DNA of 7,292 nt. Origin: CAZESH01 sp964514665. Its GTDB lineage: Bacteria; Bacillota; Bacilli; Paenibacillales; KCTC-25726. The stretch's first letter is position 1, and every line of letters begins with the position of its first letter. The notes beneath the pieces are model-generated. The model was not told where the DNA came from, made no database searches, and was given only the letters and a program-made list of their open reading frames with translations. This document shows, piece after piece, positions 6,804-7,292 of the stretch. The DNA lies in assembly GCA_964514665.1 (NCBI GenBank), contig CAZESH010000227.1, positions 1-7,292 of the forward strand, in the 5' to 3' direction. Position numbers and translations under genes: made by a program.

Positions 6804-6832
6804 TTGACAAATTAACAAAACTTTAATAATAT
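6804..6832 (+). promoter_or_regulatory. Sigma-A promoter of the ROK repressor gene
   Basis: A perfect -35 TTGACA (6804-6809) is followed at exactly 17 bp by TAATAT (6827-6832), five of six to TATAAT. The spacer is AT-rich. Transcription should begin near 6839, just before the inverted repeat at 6843-6873. A smaller inverted repeat CATTTC-N4-GAAATG (6774-6789) lies 14 bp upstream of the -35. The rest of the gap from 6738 holds nothing recognisable. Confidence 0.85.
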
Positions 6833-6842
6833 TGGTTCATTC

Positions 6843-6873
6843 AGTTTGTTAATCAATCGAACAAACAAACTAA
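6843..6873. promoter_or_regulatory. XylR/ROK-type operator, likely autoregulatory
   Basis: AGTTTGTT (6843-6850) and AACAAACT (6864-6871) are perfect 8-bp inverted arms. The right half continues as AACAAACTAA, the half-site I recall from Bacillus xyl operators. A second AACAAAC at 6860-6866 overlaps it, giving an alternative pairing with a 9-bp spacer. The site covers roughly +5 to +35 of the transcript, where a bound repressor would block it. The next gene encodes a ROK repressor of the family that binds such sites. Confidence 0.7.
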
Positions 6874-6908
6874 AACAGAAAACAAAATTAGATTAGAGGA
6901 TTTGGGAA

Positions 6909-7292
6909 ATGAATAACATGGGGATATTAATAAAAAATACGAATTACTCTTTGGTTTTGGAATTGATCCGCTCCGAACAGCCGATCAGCCGGGCTTCGAT
7001 TTCCAAGAAGCTGGGACTTAGCCGATCCACGATATCTGCGATCGTAGACGAACTTTTGCTGAAAAAAATTGTGGTTGAGCTAGGCTTGGGCAATTCAACG
7101 AAAGAGGGGGGAAGAAAAGGCATTGAATTGGGCTTTAACCCCAAGTCGGCTTACGGAGTCGGCGTAGATATAGGCGGAACCAAAATATTAATGGTAATTA
7201 CCGATTGGGATGGAGAAATTGTTTATAAAGAGAAGCTTCGCACCTCTACAAATATAGATGAGTTGGTATCCATGCTGAAAACCTGCATACAG
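6909..7292 (+). CDS. ROK-family transcriptional repressor (XylR/NagC type), N-terminal part
   Basis: The frame is open from ATG 6909 to the window edge (128 codons; the full protein is normally about 390-400). GAGGA (6896-6900) is 8 nt upstream. The N-terminal winged helix-turn-helix has the family pattern: NYSLVLELIRSEQPISRA (13-30), then KKLGLSRSTISAIVDELL (35-52), then a wing ending in GGRKGIEL (76-83). The kinase-like domain starts with FNPKSAYGVGVDIGGTK; DIGGTK (95-100) is the ROK phosphate-binding motif. Such repressors usually sense a sugar or sugar phosphate and control sugar-use genes. The XylR-like operator before the gene suggests autoregulation and hints at xylose or another sugar as inducer, but naming it xylR would need the rest of the gene and its neighbours. 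Confidence 0.93.
   Translation, partial: MNNMGILIKNTNYSLVLELIRSEQPISRASISKKLGLSRSTISAIVDELLLKKIVVELGLGNSTKEGGRKGIELGFNPKSAYGVGVDIGGTKILMVITDWDGEIVYKEKLRTSTNIDELVSMLKTCIQ

Overview
The window looks like chromosomal DNA of a spore-forming Bacillales bacterium, most likely Paenibacillaceae. This is inferred from four things: strong AGGAGG-type ribosome binding sites, Bacillus-type proline catabolism genes, a NodB-type polysaccharide deacetylase fused to copper-amine-oxidase-like 'stalk' repeats (common in Paenibacillus), and a ROK/XylR repressor behind a XylR-like operator. All five genes are on the + strand. No RNA gene, insertion sequence, prophage or CRISPR array was seen.

Layout. (1) 2-504: 3' part of a DMT/EamA transporter gene, cut by the window edge and carrying an apparent one-base frameshift in a G run at 54-58. 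(2) 505-670: regulatory gap with a perfect 16-bp palindrome, a -10 box inside a second palindrome, and a strong RBS. (3) 671-3194: a two-gene proline catabolism operon, proline dehydrogenase then P5C dehydrogenase, closed by a Rho-independent terminator at 3210-3244. (4) 3280-5052: a methyl-accepting-chemotaxis-type receptor with a divergent signalling tip. (5) 5053-5144: a short gap with a sigma-E-like promoter and nested inverted repeats. (6) 5145-6674: an exported polysaccharide deacetylase with a C-terminal stalk domain, followed by a strong terminator at 6700-6737. (7) 6738-6908: gap with a near-consensus sigma-A promoter and a XylR-type operator. (8) 6909-7292: 5' part of a ROK-family repressor, cut by the window edge.

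How they work together. The two put enzymes convert proline to glutamate in two oxidations, so the cell can use proline as carbon and nitrogen source. The other units appear to be independent. The chemoreceptor begins only 35 bp after the put terminator, so its promoter must overlap that terminator or it depends on read-through. The ROK repressor probably controls itself and perhaps sugar genes beyond the right edge.

This is mostly a conventional region, and I did not find a convincing undescribed system. The most useful leads are the frameshift in the transporter, the palindromic control region of the put operon, the sigma-E-like promoter with a symmetric site before the deacetylase, the altered receptor tip, and the split XylR-like operator.
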